This document shows, piece after piece, positions 35,435 to 46,391 of a DNA stretch of 50,192 nt (the first letter of the stretch is position 1; each line of letters opens with the position of its first letter). This DNA comes from Opitutales bacterium (GTDB lineage: Bacteria > Verrucomicrobiota > Verrucomicrobiia > Opitutales > Oceanipulchritudinaceae). Made by a program: the position numbers and the translations under genes. The DNA is taken from NCBI GenBank assembly GCA_007133065.1, contig SLNJ01000029.1, positions 1 to 50,192 on the forward strand. The letters run 5' to 3'. Under the pieces are notes generated by a model, which saw only the letters and a program-made list of their open reading frames with translations, searched no databases and had not been told where the DNA came from.

Positions 35435-36760
35435 TCAGCCCCGATCCTGACTTCCCGCTTCCCCGGCGGTGCCCCCCGTGTGCAAGGCCTCGCGCAAATC
35501 GACTCCCGAAGGCTCCTGGAAGACTCGCAGTCCAAAGACCCCGACCACCGAGAGCAAGTGGTCGAAGATGTCACCCTGCGTTTGCTCGTGTGCCACCCAT
35601 CCGGTCTCCTTGGTGAAGACGTATATTTCCATGGGCACGCCGTGTTCGGTCGGCGCCAGTTGGCGTACCTGGTGGGTCATGTCGAGCCTCAGGTCCTCGC
35701 GTTCGCGCAGGTACGCCAGGCAGTAGGCGCGGAATGTCCCGATATTCGTCAATCGTCGCCCGTTGCATGGAACCTCGAGATCGAGTCCGGACTCGGCGTT
35801 GGCACGCTCCACCTCCGCGAGGCGCGACTCGAGATACGGCCGGAGCCGCTCGATGCGCCGGAGCCGCTCGAGCATGGGGTCGTCGACGAAACCGACGGTC
35901 TGCAGATCAATGTTGATCGCTCGCATAATGCGCCGCCCCCCGCTTTCCTCCATGCCGCGCCAATTCTTGAATGACTTTGAAATAAGGTCGTAGGAGGGGA
36001 TTGTCGTGATCGTGCGGTCCCAGTTGCGGACCTTTACGGTGGTGAGGGAAACATCCATCACAGATCCATCGGCGTCGTTGCCCGGCATTTCGATCCAGTC
36101 GCCCACCCGGACCATATTGTTGACCGAGATCATGACCCCGGCGACCAGCCCGAGCAACGCGTCCCGGAAGATGAGCAGGAGCAACGCGGTCAAAGCGCCG
36201 ATCCCACTCAGAAAATACACTGGGGAGCGGCCGACCAACACGGAGAGAACGAGGATACCGCCAATGATGAAGAGAACCAGTTTCACCGCCTGAACAAACC
36301 CTTTGATTGGGATGCTCTCCCCTGCGGAACGACGCTCGATGATCTGCTGCACACTGTTCATCACGGCGCTGAGCACCATGAGGGTGATAAAAATAATGTA
36401 GACCAGCACGGTGTTGGCGATGAACACCTCCGCTGCGGGATACCCATAAAAAATGCCTCTTCCCAGCGCACTGATCACCAGAGCCGGCGCCAGATGTGAG
36501 AGGCGGGTGAAAAAGCCGTTCTCCAAGAGGACATTATCCCAGGTCCATGGTGACCGGTTTACGATTCGGAAAACCACACGAAGGATTACCCGCTTAGCGA
36601 GCCAGTTCACCAGAAACGCGAGGACCACCACAAGCAGCGTGCCGATCGCCACGGCGGCCAACTCCGCCACAGCCCCTTCGGCTCCCAAGCCCTCCAACAG
36701 TTTCCGGATCCAGTCCAGCGTGCGCTCGGAACCGTTTGATGCCATAATGGTGTCGATCAT
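35435..36760 (-). CDS. MscS-family mechanosensitive channel (YbdG-like)
   Basis: A 441-aa inner-membrane protein. About five N-terminal helices are followed by the pore-lining MscS segment with ALTALLLLIFRDALLGLVAG, and the cytoplasmic beta domain with VRVGDWIEMPG and SVMDVSLTTVKVRNWDRTITTIPSYDLISKSFKNW. The insertion GMEESGGRRIMRAINI and the C-terminal EIYVFTKETGWV match the YbdG (MscM) branch and not small-conductance MscS. It opens on hypo-osmotic shock to release solutes. It is convergent with the HNH gene (4 bp gap) and divergent from coaE. Start: ATG 36760; ATG 36745 is possible. Confidence 0.93.
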   Translation of the reverse strand: MIDTIMASNGSERTLDWIRKLLEGLGAEGAVAELAAVAIGTLLVVVLAFLVNWLAKRVILRVVFRIVNRSPWTWDNVLLENGFFTRLSHLAPALVISALGRGIFYGYPAAEVFIANTVLVYIIFITLMVLSAVMNSVQQIIERRSAGESIPIKGFVQAVKLVLFIIGGILVLSVLVGRSPVYFLSGIGALTALLLLIFRDALLGLVAGVMISVNNMVRVGDWIEMPGNDADGSVMDVSLTTVKVRNWDRTITTIPSYDLISKSFKNWRGMEESGGRRIMRAINIDLQTVGFVDDPMLERLRRIERLRPYLESRLAEVERANAESGLDLEVPCNGRRLTNIGTFRAYCLAYLREREDLRLDMTHQVRQLAPTEHGVPMEIYVFTKETGWVAHEQTQGDIFDHLLSVVGVFGLRVFQEPSGVDLREALHTGGTAGEAGSQDRG

Positions 36761-36934
36761 CTCAAGAAATCGGTTGCAGGCGAACGCGCATCATCCTGAG
36801 AGGCCGTTCGGTCCGTGCAAGAGTAATTTATACCTTGCAACCGGCCGATCATTCCCAAAGATTCCGAGCAGAGGTTCCACCCGCCCTGCATCCATTCCGA
36901 AGCCATTATGGATGCATTTTTTTTATCCGTTATC

Positions 36935-37567
36935 ATGAAGCTAGGATTGACCGGGGGAATGGGCTGCGGAAAATCCAGCGCCCTCCTGTATTTCGCCGAG
37001 TGCGGCGCCGCTGTCGTCGAGTCCGACCGAATCGTACGCGAGCTCCTCGCGAACGATTCCGTCGTGCACAAGGACGTGCGGGCGGCGTTCGGTCCGGAGG
37101 TCTTTGACTCCGAAGGTCGGCCGGACCACCGTGCAATTGCCCGGATTGTGTTCGCCGACCGGAGCGCACTCGAGCGACTGGAAGCGATTCTGCACCCGCG
37201 CGTCCGGGCTACCTGGAAGCGACGTATCGAGGCGGAACCCGAGCGCACGGCCGTTGTCGAAATTCCTCTCCTCTTCGAAAAAAACCTTGAAAAGTCTTTC
37301 GATTTCTCTCTTTGTGTTGTAAGCGACGCTGCAACGGCGCGCGATCGCCTTGCCAAGCGGGGTCTGAACGAGGAGGAGATCTCCTTGAGAATAGCCCGGC
37401 AGATGCCCCTTTCGCAGAAGATCGCCCTCGCTGATTTCGTCATTCTCAACAACGGGTCGCCGGAATTTCTCAGGCGTCAAGTACACGCCCTTGCGGAGGA
37501 GCTTGCTTCCACTGAGCCAAAGCCCTCCGCTTTCCCTGATCCAACATCGTCAACACGTTTTACATGA
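36935..37567 (+). CDS. coaE: Dephospho-CoA kinase
   Basis: A 210-aa P-loop kinase doing the last step of coenzyme A synthesis. It starts [14 protein letters not shown] (Walker A), and contains [12 protein letters not shown], the LID-type block with [13 protein letters not shown], and the terminal family pattern [12 protein letters not shown]. The start ATG 36935 is chosen by family; an upstream in-frame ATG at 36908 would add nine residues. Its stop codon overlaps the rho start by four bases (ATGA), so rho is co-translated. Confidence 0.95.
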   Translation: MKLGLTGGMGCGKSSALLYFAECGAAVVESDRIVRELLANDSVVHKDVRAAFGPEVFDSEGRPDHRAIARIVFADRSALERLEAILHPRVRATWKRRIEAEPERTAVVEIPLLFEKNLEKSFDFSLCVVSDAATARDRLAKRGLNEEEISLRIARQMPLSQKIALADFVILNNGSPEFLRRQVHALAEELASTEPKPSAFPDPTSSTRFT

Positions 37568-39669
37568 CCGAAGAAGAGACTCAGGAGCCGCGCGCCTCTG
37601 GCGAGACCGCCGACTCCGCAACCAGACCCAAGACCCCGGCAAAGAAGACCGCCCGAAAAACCCCGGCGAAGAAGACCGCGCGGAAGCGAAGCAAGTCGGG
37701 AGACAAGACCCAGAACACGGATCGCGCTCCGGCGGATACCCCGGAACCGCTACCGGGGAAGTCGGCTCCGTCCGAGGTGGAATCCAAACCGGATTCTGAT
37801 TCGGGGGGCAGAGTCGCCTCCGCCGATGACCAATCAGGAAAGCGCAAACCGGTGGTCGACGAGGTCCCCGTACGCTACTCCAGCGATGAGGATCCGGAGT
37901 TGCTCTCCGGGAACGACAGAGAATCCTCCCGCCCAACCGATGCGAATGAATCGGAGAACGATCGGAGCGAGTATGCGGAGCCGCGCGATTCCGCTCTCCG
38001 CCATGAACAACGCGGCTACGGGCAGACTCCGGAACAGAGCGAGCGGCGTTACGCCGAGGGGAACGCGGATGCCGGGGACAATCGTCCGCATCGCGGCGAT
38101 GGCCATTCGCATGGCGGCAACAGACCGCAGCAGCGCCAGGGGGGGCAGGGCGGCTGGAAACAGAAAAACAAGAACTTCAAACAGCGCTTTAAGAAACAAC
38201 AGCCCGGCAACTCCCAACAACCGCAACCGCAGGGCGGCCCCTCAAAAAAGAAAAAGAAACGGAAGTCGAGGCAGCGCGACAGCTTTTTCGGGCCGGATGC
38301 CGGCCCTCAGATTCAGATCGGTTTCCTGGGCGAGTACGAGTTGCTCGAGGACTTCGATCAGATGAACCGCATCGCCGAGGAGCACAGCAGCGGCGAGGAA
38401 CCGGTCTCCATAAACGAACTCGCCGGGATGCCGCTGCTCGAACTGGCGGATTTGGCGCGGAATGAGTTCGAGATCGAGCAGGAGACCGCTCCGAAACGGC
38501 AAACATTGATCGAGGATATACTCGAAAAGGCGTTCTCTACGCATCGCGCGATCACGGTCCAAGGTGTCGTCGAGACAACAGAGGAGGGCTACGGCCTGCT
38601 GGTTTACCAGAATGACAACTATAAGATCCGCCCCCTGAACACCTTTGTATCAGAGGCTTTGATGCAGCGATACGGGCTCAAACGCGGTCACCTTGTGGAG
38701 GGCCGGGTTCACCCGAGCCGGGATGGCGAAACCTGTCCCTACCTCTTGCGGGTGGACGCGATCATGGACGAATCCCCTGAGGAGAATTTGAGCATCACTC
38801 CGTTCGAGGATCTGGTTCCATACTACCCGACAAACCGCCTTATCCTTGAAACCTCGAACGATGTCTCTTGGGACAACCTGAGCATGCGGATCGTGGACCT
38901 GCTGACGCCGATCGGGCAGGGCCAACGCGGGCTGATTGTGGCGCCGCCGCGAACCGGCAAGACCGTGCTGCAGCAGGGGATCGCGAATGCCATCATCACG
39001 AATTATCCCGAGGTGCATCTGATCGTCCTACTGGTGGACGAACGCCCCGAAGAGGTGACGGACTTTCGCCGGCAAGTGAAAGCAGGCGAAGTGATCGCCT
39101 CGACCTTTGACCAGGACGCGGAGAGCCACGTGCACTGCGCGGAGATGGTGATTGAGAAAGCACGCCGGTTGGTCGAACGCGGCCAGCACGTCGCCATTCT
39201 TCTCGACTCGATCACGCGCCTGGCGCGCGCTTACAACGCGCTGGCGTCAAACAGCGGGAAGATTCTATCCGGTGGTGTCGAGGCGAACGCCCTGCAGAAG
39301 CCGAAACGGTTTTTTGGGTCTGCGCGCAACATCGAGGGAGCGGGAAGCCTCACAATTCTTGGAACGGCATTGATTGAGACCGGCAGCCGGATGGACGAGG
39401 TGATCTTCGAGGAGTTCAAGGGAACCGGAAACATGGAGTTGCACCTCGACCGCGCTCTGGTTGACAAGCGGATCTTCCCGGCAATCGGGCTCGACAGGTC
39501 CGGCACGCGCAAGGAAGAGTTGCTCTACCACCCGGATGAGATGCAGAAGGTCTTCGGATTGCGGCGCGCGATGAAGGGTGTGCCGTCTCCAGAGGCTATG
39601 GAAATGCTGATCGGCCGGGTGAAAAAGACCAAGACCAACGTGGAGTTCCTCATGGGACTGAACCGTTAA
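37564..39669 (+). CDS. rho: Transcription termination factor Rho with long low-complexity N-terminus
   Basis: A 701-aa Rho, against about 420 aa in E. coli. Residues about 280-322 are the Rho N-terminal helical domain ([20 protein letters not shown]), followed by the OB-fold RNA-binding domain (about 323-400), and the RecA-type ATPase with Walker A APPRTGKT (460-467), Walker B-like [11 protein letters not shown] and the Q/R loops. The first ~235 residues are predicted disordered: an early perfect tandem KTPAKKTAR pair, an acidic middle, then a Gln/Gly/Asn-rich stretch and a poly-Lys/Arg tail. It starts at 37564, overlapping coaE. The ATPase core is complete, so it should act as a hexameric helicase ending transcripts. 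Confidence 0.95.
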   Translation: MTEEETQEPRASGETADSATRPKTPAKKTARKTPAKKTARKRSKSGDKTQNTDRAPADTPEPLPGKSAPSEVESKPDSDSGGRVASADDQSGKRKPVVDEVPVRYSSDEDPELLSGNDRESSRPTDANESENDRSEYAEPRDSALRHEQRGYGQTPEQSERRYAEGNADAGDNRPHRGDGHSHGGNRPQQRQGGQGGWKQKNKNFKQRFKKQQPGNSQQPQPQGGPSKKKKKRKSRQRDSFFGPDAGPQIQIGFLGEYELLEDFDQMNRIAEEHSSGEEPVSINELAGMPLLELADLARNEFEIEQETAPKRQTLIEDILEKAFSTHRAITVQGVVETTEEGYGLLVYQNDNYKIRPLNTFVSEALMQRYGLKRGHLVEGRVHPSRDGETCPYLLRVDAIMDESPEENLSITPFEDLVPYYPTNRLILETSNDVSWDNLSMRIVDLLTPIGQGQRGLIVAPPRTGKTVLQQGIANAIITNYPEVHLIVLLVDERPEEVTDFRRQVKAGEVIASTFDQDAESHVHCAEMVIEKARRLVERGQHVAILLDSITRLARAYNALASNSGKILSGGVEANALQKPKRFFGSARNIEGAGSLTILGTALIETGSRMDEVIFEEFKGTGNMELHLDRALVDKRIFPAIGLDRSGTRKEELLYHPDEMQKVFGLRRAMKGVPSPEAMEMLIGRVKKTKTNVEFLMGLNR

Positions 39670-39708
39670 CATGACGGCCCCCCTGGATGAATCAAACCCG
39701 CATGACTC

Positions 39709-40638
39709 ATGCATGATGCGTGTTTGACTCTGAACGATCTGCGTTCTGGAGACTGGGGCGGATATCCGGTGTACCTTGCCGTACTGGGAAATCCGATCCG
39801 CCACTCGTTGAGTCCTCAAATGCACAACGCGGCGCTCCGAGCGATGGGAAAAGGGGATCCGCGATTTCGAGAGTGGCGGTACCAGCGATTTGAGATTTCC
39901 GAGGAGGATCTGGAGGAGGCGCTTGAAACCCTGCTTCGGAAGGGGTTCCTTGGCGTCAACCTGACCATTCCGCACAAGGTCCGAGCCGTCTCGCTCGTCG
40001 ACCATATCGACGCAACGGCAGAGCAGCTTGGCGCCGTGAACACTCTGCAGCGCGCACCGGACGGTTGGATTGGCTTCAACACTGACGGGTACGGCATCGA
40101 AAAGGCGATTCGCCAGGAGCTCGGCGTCGACCTCGCCGGAACGACCGTGATTCAACTCGGCGCCGGCGGCGCGGCCAGGGCGGTCGCGGTGAAATGCCTC
40201 CAGGCCGGTTGCCGTGAACTCTGGATCGGCAACCGTGATCCCTCCCGTCTGAACGAGCTGCTACGGTTGCTCGAGATGGAGTGGGGCGGTAGATGTCCGA
40301 TTCACGGCTTCGACCTCACGCAGCCGCCTCCGACACTTCCATCAACCGGACTGCTCATCAATGTCACCTCCCTTGGTCTCAAGCCGGAGGATCCCTCACC
40401 CATCGCGCTGGAGCGCTTCAGCGACGCGCTTTGTGTCTATGACAGCACCTACGGCAATCCGCACAACCGACTCCTTGCCGACGCGCGGGATCGCGGAATG
40501 CGATGCGCCGACGGTCTCAGTATGCTGGTTTGGCAGGGGGTCCGAGCCCTTGAGATCTGGAGCGGCGCCGAGGTCCCGGCCGATGTCATGCGTCGCGCCG
40601 CCGAGGAAGCGCTGCACACCCGGCTGAGCCGAGGATAG
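39709..40638 (+). CDS. aroE: Shikimate dehydrogenase
   Basis: A 309-aa enzyme that reduces 3-dehydroshikimate with NADPH in aromatic amino acid synthesis. The substrate-binding part has NPIRHSLSPQMHN and the catalytic Lys in NLTIPHK, followed by GAVNTLQR and FNTDG. The NADP domain has LGAGGAARAVA. The C-terminal Gln appears in MLVWQGVRALEIW. The length is slightly above usual (~275) because of about 20 extra N-terminal residues. It lies 39 bp after rho on the same strand. Confidence 0.95.
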   Translation: MHDACLTLNDLRSGDWGGYPVYLAVLGNPIRHSLSPQMHNAALRAMGKGDPRFREWRYQRFEISEEDLEEALETLLRKGFLGVNLTIPHKVRAVSLVDHIDATAEQLGAVNTLQRAPDGWIGFNTDGYGIEKAIRQELGVDLAGTTVIQLGAGGAARAVAVKCLQAGCRELWIGNRDPSRLNELLRLLEMEWGGRCPIHGFDLTQPPPTLPSTGLLINVTSLGLKPEDPSPIALERFSDALCVYDSTYGNPHNRLLADARDRGMRCADGLSMLVWQGVRALEIWSGAEVPADVMRRAAEEALHTRLSRG

Positions 40639-40710
40639 AACGCAAGTCTGGTGCAAAACGGCTCACGAACGGAAGTCCAGTATCTCGGACCTATCGTTCT
40701 TTCACTCTCT

Positions 40711-40738
40711 TTGATGATTATTTTACAATAAATATAGT
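40711..40738 (+). promoter_or_regulatory. Probable sigma-70 promoter of the ATPase triplet
   Basis: TTGATG (40711-40716) and TATAGT (40733-40738) are separated by 16 bases in a locally AT-rich stretch. Transcription would start near 40745, about 30 bases before the first ATPase gene. The surrounding AT-richness stands out from the GC-rich genome. Confidence 0.5.
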
Positions 40739-40775
40739 ATTGTGTATTTTCCAACGTCTGCGTTAAATCCCGCTC

Positions 40776-42476
40776 ATGTACGCGCGGTGTGTCCTGGATT
40801 TGTTGGCTGAGCGCCGGTTGCTTCCGCCGGTGTGGCGGGCTGCGTGGTTGGGTGCAGGCACCGATCTGGAGCTGGCAGCGCTGCTTGAGCGAATGGTCGG
40901 GGAGGGGGCTTTCGATCGGACGATGATCCAGCGCGTACTGGCCGAGGAGTTCCGGATGAGTCGGGTCGATCCGGGCCCGCTGGAAGCGGATCGGGATGCC
41001 ATCACCCTCGTGCCTGCCGAACGCGCCCTGGCGTCTTCGCTGTTGCCCCTGCGCAGGGCCGGGCGGACGATTACGGTGGCGATTGCGAATCCGTTCGACA
41101 CCCGAGGGCTCGACGAGATCGGCCGGGCGCTGGAGCTGGTTGTCGATCCGCGCCTGGCAGATCCGAACCAGCTGGATGAGGCGTTGCGACGCTATTACGG
41201 AACGGAGGCGGGGCTCTCAGGACATCCTGCGAGCGTTAATCCCGATGCGCACCGATCGGACACCGACACCCGGAGGGAGGCGCAGGAGCGTGAAACCGTG
41301 GACGCCGGTGTGGAACCGATTCGCCGTTTCGTAGGACGCATGATCGAGGAGGCTGTGCACCATCGCGCCTCGGATGTGCATTTGGAGTCGGCATTCGACG
41401 GTCTGCGCATCCGCTTTCGCGTGGATGGTAAGCTCATCAAAATGCCGCCGCCGCCGGCCTCCCTTGGCGCGGCGATCCTCTCTCACCTCAAACTCGAGTC
41501 TGGCATGTCGATCTCCGAGCGGCGGTTGCCGCAGGACGGGCGTATCGCTCACAATGCCGCAGGCAGGAGCCTGGACCTGCGCCTGGCATCGATTCCGGGA
41601 ATCCACGGCGAACACCTCGTCATTCGCGTTCTCGACGGAGGGAGCGGACCGCCCGGGCTGGATGGACTGGGGATGTCCGATTCTGTCCGCATCCGGATTC
41701 AGGAGGATCTGACGGCACCACAGGGGATGTTGCTGGTGACCGGCCCGACCGGTTCTGGGAAAACAACGACCCTCTACGCTTGTTTGCGCCTCTGCAATCG
41801 TCCGGACAACAAAGTGATTACGGTGGAGGACCCGATCGAGTACGCATTGCCCGGAGTAACGCAAGCTCGCGTCCGTTCCGAAGTCGGCATGACGTTCTCA
41901 ACCGCCCTCCGCGCCATTCTACGCCAAGCGCCGAACACGATCATGATCGGGGAGATTCGTGATTTCGAGACGGCTGACATGGCGTTCCAGGCGGCGCTTA
42001 CCGGGCATGCGGTCTTCAGTACACTTCACACGAATCATGCCGCGGCGGCGGTCTCCCGGCTGATTGACATTGGGGTTCGCCGTTTCGTCGTGGCGGCGGC
42101 GTTGCGTGCGGTCCTGGCGCAGCGCCTGGTGCGGCGTGTGTGTTCAGAGTGTCGTGAACCCTCGGGAGGCGGCGAGTGGTTGGAGCGCCTCCTGATCCAG
42201 CCGAACGAGGAGGTGCTGCGCGGCGCACCTCTCCGCGGGCGCGGGTGTTCCGCATGCAACGGTTCCGGCTTCCATGGGCGGAGCGGGATCTTTGAATTCA
42301 TGCCGGTCAGCGATCGGCTCCGTCGCGTCATCCATCAAAACCCCTCGGAGAGGGCATTGCGCGAGTGCGCCGGCCGTGAAGGGATGCGTACCATGCGCGA
42401 GGACGGGATTCGACAGGCTTGCGCGGGGATAACAACGGTCGAGGAAGTGCTTGGCGCCACCATCGACGAGGCATGA
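40776..42476 (+). CDS. Type IV pilus/type II secretion assembly ATPase (PilB/GspE), full-length
   Basis: A 566-aa secretion ATPase. The N-terminal T2SSE_N-like domain (about 1-150) has the repeated-helix form with VPAERALASSLLPLRRAG and TVAIANPFD. The ATPase core has RASDVHLESAFDGLRIRFRVDG, Walker A GPTGSGKT at about 323-330, the Asp box with EDPIEYALPGVTQ, Walker B IMIGEIRD and a His box (STLHTNHAA). A zinc-binding C4 module (CSECREP and CSACNGSGFHGR) follows, as in PilB/GspE. It drives pilus or pseudopilus extension. The promoter at 40711-40738 is upstream. Confidence 0.92.
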   Translation: MYARCVLDLLAERRLLPPVWRAAWLGAGTDLELAALLERMVGEGAFDRTMIQRVLAEEFRMSRVDPGPLEADRDAITLVPAERALASSLLPLRRAGRTITVAIANPFDTRGLDEIGRALELVVDPRLADPNQLDEALRRYYGTEAGLSGHPASVNPDAHRSDTDTRREAQERETVDAGVEPIRRFVGRMIEEAVHHRASDVHLESAFDGLRIRFRVDGKLIKMPPPPASLGAAILSHLKLESGMSISERRLPQDGRIAHNAAGRSLDLRLASIPGIHGEHLVIRVLDGGSGPPGLDGLGMSDSVRIRIQEDLTAPQGMLLVTGPTGSGKTTTLYACLRLCNRPDNKVITVEDPIEYALPGVTQARVRSEVGMTFSTALRAILRQAPNTIMIGEIRDFETADMAFQAALTGHAVFSTLHTNHAAAAVSRLIDIGVRRFVVAAALRAVLAQRLVRRVCSECREPSGGGEWLERLLIQPNEEVLRGAPLRGRGCSACNGSGFHGRSGIFEFMPVSDRLRRVIHQNPSERALRECAGREGMRTMREDGIRQACAGITTVEEVLGATIDEA

Positions 42477-42586
42477 AATATCGTTGCCCCGACGACGCAA
42501 TCCAGCATCCTATATTTTTCATCAGGTTTGCCACACACCTGCCACACACAAGACACCAGTGAACTGCCAACAGGAGGAACGGTTCG

Positions 42587-43708
<1,122 letters not shown>

Positions 43709-43739
43709 CCCGTGGCGGTTCCGCATCGGGGGGGGATCG

Positions 43740-44999
43740 ATGGCTCGGATCGACAAGCAACGAACCCCGTCGTCGCGGTTTGGTGCGGCTGCGCAAGCGG
43801 GCGACGGTTCCAGTCGGGGCAATCCGCGCGAACAGGCCGATGCGGCGGCGGTAATCCGGTTCGTCGATTCCATCCTGCAGCGGGCCGTCGAGGAAGGCGC
43901 CAGCGATGTTCATTTTGAACCATTCGAGGGCGAGTTCCGGATTCGTTACCGGATCGACGGCGCGCTGCTGGAACTTGAGCCGCCGCCCCATCAGCTCTGC
44001 GACCCGGTGATCTCGCGGATCAAGGTCCTCTCGGACATGAACCTTGCCGAGCACCGTGTGCCACAGGACGGGCGGATTCGGTTGGACATCGCGGGTCGAT
44101 CGGTCGACTTGCGGGTGAATACACTTCCGACACGTTTCGGTGAGAGTGTCGTCGTTCGCGTTCTCGATCGATTTCGAGCCCGTCTCGACCTGGACTGCCT
44201 CGGACTCCCCGCCGACATACGCAGCGCGATCCGTGAAATTCTCAAGGCGCCCAACGGCATGTTCACGGTCACAGGTCCCACGGGAAGCGGGAAAACCACC
44301 ACGTTGTACAGCGCCATCGGAGAATTGAACTCGGTTTCGCGCAAGATCCTCACGGCGGAGGATCCGGTTGAATACGAAATCGAGGGACTGATTCAGGTTC
44401 CCGTCAACCATCATGCGGGCCTCGATTTCTCGCGAATTCTCAGGGCGTTGCTTCGACAGGATCCCGATACGATCATGGTGGGAGAGATCCGCGATCCCGA
44501 GACCGCGCGCATCGCCATGCGCGCGGCGCTCACCGGACACCTGGTTCTGACGACACTGCATACATCCGACAGCGTCAGCGCAGTGACCCGCCTGATCAAC
44601 CTCGGTCTGGAGTCCCACCTGATTGCCGCCGCACTGCAGGCCGTGCTCGCGCAACGCCTGCTTCGGTCCGTCTGTCCGGAATGCAGTGCCCCGCGGCCGC
44701 CGGACACCCGACACCTTGAGCGCCTGGGAATCTCGGAGGACGACATTGAAGGGCGGCATTGGCATGCGGGTGACGGATGCCCGGCCTGTCGCAATACCGG
44801 CTATTGCGGCCGCTTCGGGATTTTCGAACTCCTTCGACTTCGAGGCCGGATCGGTAGACGGGTCGCGGAGAACAGTCCCCCGGCCGCGCTAAGGCGAGAG
44901 GCGGTGCGCGGGGGAATGGTTACATTGCGCGAGGCCGGAATACGGGCGGTTCGGGAGGGCCGTACCACGGCGGAAGAGGTCCTTCGCAACACCGAATGA
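43740..44999 (+). CDS. Second PilB/GspE-type ATPase, lacking the N-terminal domain
   Basis: A 419-aa ATPase. It has GASDVHFEPFEGEFRIRYRIDG, Walker A GPTGSGKT (179-186), EDPVEYEIEGLIQ, Walker B IMVGEIRD, the His box (TTLHTSDS) and the C4 zinc motif (CPECSAP, then CPACRNTGYCGR). It lacks the ~150-residue T2SSE_N domain seen in the first ATPase and starts with a short Gln/Arg/Ser-rich tail. This form is typical of GspE-like proteins that assemble pseudopili. The ATG at 43740 is 31 bp after the pilT stop codon, so all three ATPases form one operon. Confidence 0.92.
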   Translation: MARIDKQRTPSSRFGAAAQAGDGSSRGNPREQADAAAVIRFVDSILQRAVEEGASDVHFEPFEGEFRIRYRIDGALLELEPPPHQLCDPVISRIKVLSDMNLAEHRVPQDGRIRLDIAGRSVDLRVNTLPTRFGESVVVRVLDRFRARLDLDCLGLPADIRSAIREILKAPNGMFTVTGPTGSGKTTTLYSAIGELNSVSRKILTAEDPVEYEIEGLIQVPVNHHAGLDFSRILRALLRQDPDTIMVGEIRDPETARIAMRAALTGHLVLTTLHTSDSVSAVTRLINLGLESHLIAAALQAVLAQRLLRSVCPECSAPRPPDTRHLERLGISEDDIEGRHWHAGDGCPACRNTGYCGRFGIFELLRLRGRIGRRVAENSPPAALRREAVRGGMVTLREAGIRAVREGRTTAEEVLRNTE

Positions 45000-45060
45000 T
45001 TCCGCTTGTTAACAAAATTCTGACGGATTACGGTTTTCGCACCATCGAGTGATATAGATT

Positions 45061-45492
45061 ATGATCTCAATCGAGCAGACCATCCCGCATCGCCCGCCAT
45101 TTCTCTTCATCGACGAGATTGTCGAGCTGAGGGATGCCCATGCCGTAGCGCGCCGGGTTGTCCGGGCGGATGAACCGTATTTTGCCGGCCATTACCCCGG
45201 GAATCCTGTTATGCCCGGCGTGCTGCTCTGTGAATCGGTCTTTCAGACCGGCGCCGTGTTTCTGGTCCATCGCATGAGGGAGGCCGGGGAGTCGACCGAC
45301 AACCGAACTCCGATCCTCTCCCGAATCAAGGACGCGAAATTCAGACATTTGGTGCAACCGGGAGACGAACTGCTCATCACCGCTGCATTCGAAGAGACTC
45401 TCTCTAAGTTCCACTTCCTGCGCGGAGAGGTTACCCGGGGTGACAAGCGCATCATGACCGTCGCTTTCGCCCTCGCGCTTATCGAAGCGTAA
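45061..45492 (+). CDS. fabZ: 3-hydroxyacyl-ACP dehydratase FabZ
   Basis: A 143-aa hot-dog-fold dehydratase of type II fatty acid synthesis. The catalytic His44 is in FAGHYPGNPVMPGVL and the Glu is Glu58 in LLCESV. It begins with IPHRPPFLFIDEI, the FabZ PHR/PFL block. No membrane or signal sequences. A perfect 10-bp palindrome TTGTTAACAA (45006-45015) lies in the 61-bp gap upstream. It is followed by fabI at 87 bp. Confidence 0.9.
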   Translation: MISIEQTIPHRPPFLFIDEIVELRDAHAVARRVVRADEPYFAGHYPGNPVMPGVLLCESVFQTGAVFLVHRMREAGESTDNRTPILSRIKDAKFRHLVQPGDELLITAAFEETLSKFHFLRGEVTRGDKRIMTVAFALALIEA

Positions 45493-45548
45493 TGACGGGG
45501 CCCCTGAACACCCAAAGCGCGATATGTCTTGCCGCGCGGGACTTCCTC

Positions 45549-45569
45549 TGTTGGTAAGGAATTCCAACA
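45549..45569 (+). promoter_or_regulatory. Inverted repeat in the fabI leader
   Basis: TGTTGG and CCAACA (6-bp perfect arms) surround a 9-base loop TAAGGAATT that contains a Shine-Dalgarno-like AAGGA, about 20 bases before the fabI ATG. It could be an operator or an RNA hairpin that hides the ribosome-binding site. Confidence 0.35.
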
Positions 45570-45579
45570 GAAATCATCC

Positions 45580-46380
45580 ATGTCATTCCTTCAACTGGAA
45601 CAGAAGTGTATCGTCATCTTCGGCCTCGCCAATCGCAAGAGCATCGCGTGGGCGATCGGTCGCACCCTTGAAGATGCCGGCGCCCGCGTCGTTTACGGGG
45701 TGCGCAACGCCGCGCGACGCAAGGAACTCGACAAACTCCTGGAGGACCGCCCCGTGCTCCTTTGCGACGTCGAGCATGAGGAGGAGATCGCGGCGGCCGC
45801 CGAGGCCGCCGCCGAATTCGGACCGATAGACGGCCTCGTTCATTCAATCGCATTCGCAAACTACGCGGATGGATTTCGCCCGTTTCATGAGGTTCGACGC
45901 ACGGATTTCCTGCAGGCGACCCAGATCTCCGCGTTCTCCTTCGTTGAGCTCGCAAGGGCGTTCAAACCGCGCTTCTCGCCCGACGCATCGGTCGTAACCA
46001 TCGGGATTTCCTCCTACGTCACCGCGGCACAGTACGGATACATGTCGCCCATTAAGTCCGCGTTGGAAGGCTGTGTGCGCTTTCTTGCCAAGTCGTTCAG
46101 CGCGGATTCCGAGGTCCGTTTCAACAGCGTCAACGCAGGCCCGTTGAAAACCAAGGCTTCTGCCGGGATACCGGGTTACCTCGAGAACTACCTGTTCGCG
46201 GAGAAGATGACCTACCGCAAACGCGCGCTCACCACCCAGGAAATCGCCAATACCGCGGCCTTCCTGCTGAGCCCGAGGGCGTCGGGGATCAACGGAACCG
46301 GCATCCTGGTCAATGCAGGAATGGACAGCAACTACTTCGACGAGGAGTTGGTACGCCTGGCCATGCGGCCGGAGCAATAA
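45580..46380 (+). CDS. fabI: Enoyl-ACP reductase FabI-like (atypical active site spacing)
   Basis: A 266-aa short-chain dehydrogenase. The N-terminus has the FabI cofactor pattern (IVIFGLANRKSIAWAIGRTL, then VVYGVRN) and HSIAFA. The catalytic Lys is Lys159 with Tyr152 six residues before (YGYMSPIK), as in the Y-x6-K of FabI/FabL. The second Tyr is Tyr146, only five residues from Tyr152, whereas E. coli FabI has nine between the two. The C-terminus (GINGTGILVNAGMDS) is normal. It catalyses the last reduction in fatty acid elongation, using NADH or NADPH. The start is ATG 45580; an upstream frame to 45529 is not supported. Confidence 0.85.
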   Translation: MSFLQLEQKCIVIFGLANRKSIAWAIGRTLEDAGARVVYGVRNAARRKELDKLLEDRPVLLCDVEHEEEIAAAAEAAAEFGPIDGLVHSIAFANYADGFRPFHEVRRTDFLQATQISAFSFVELARAFKPRFSPDASVVTIGISSYVTAAQYGYMSPIKSALEGCVRFLAKSFSADSEVRFNSVNAGPLKTKASAGIPGYLENYLFAEKMTYRKRALTTQEIANTAAFLLSPRASGINGTGILVNAGMDSNYFDEELVRLAMRPEQ

Positions 46381-46391
46381 CAAGGGATCCC

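Noticed and set aside
45006-45015. TTGTTAACAA palindrome upstream of fabZ as a regulator site.
   Set aside because: A 10-bp palindrome can occur by chance; no second copy or known binding site was recognised.
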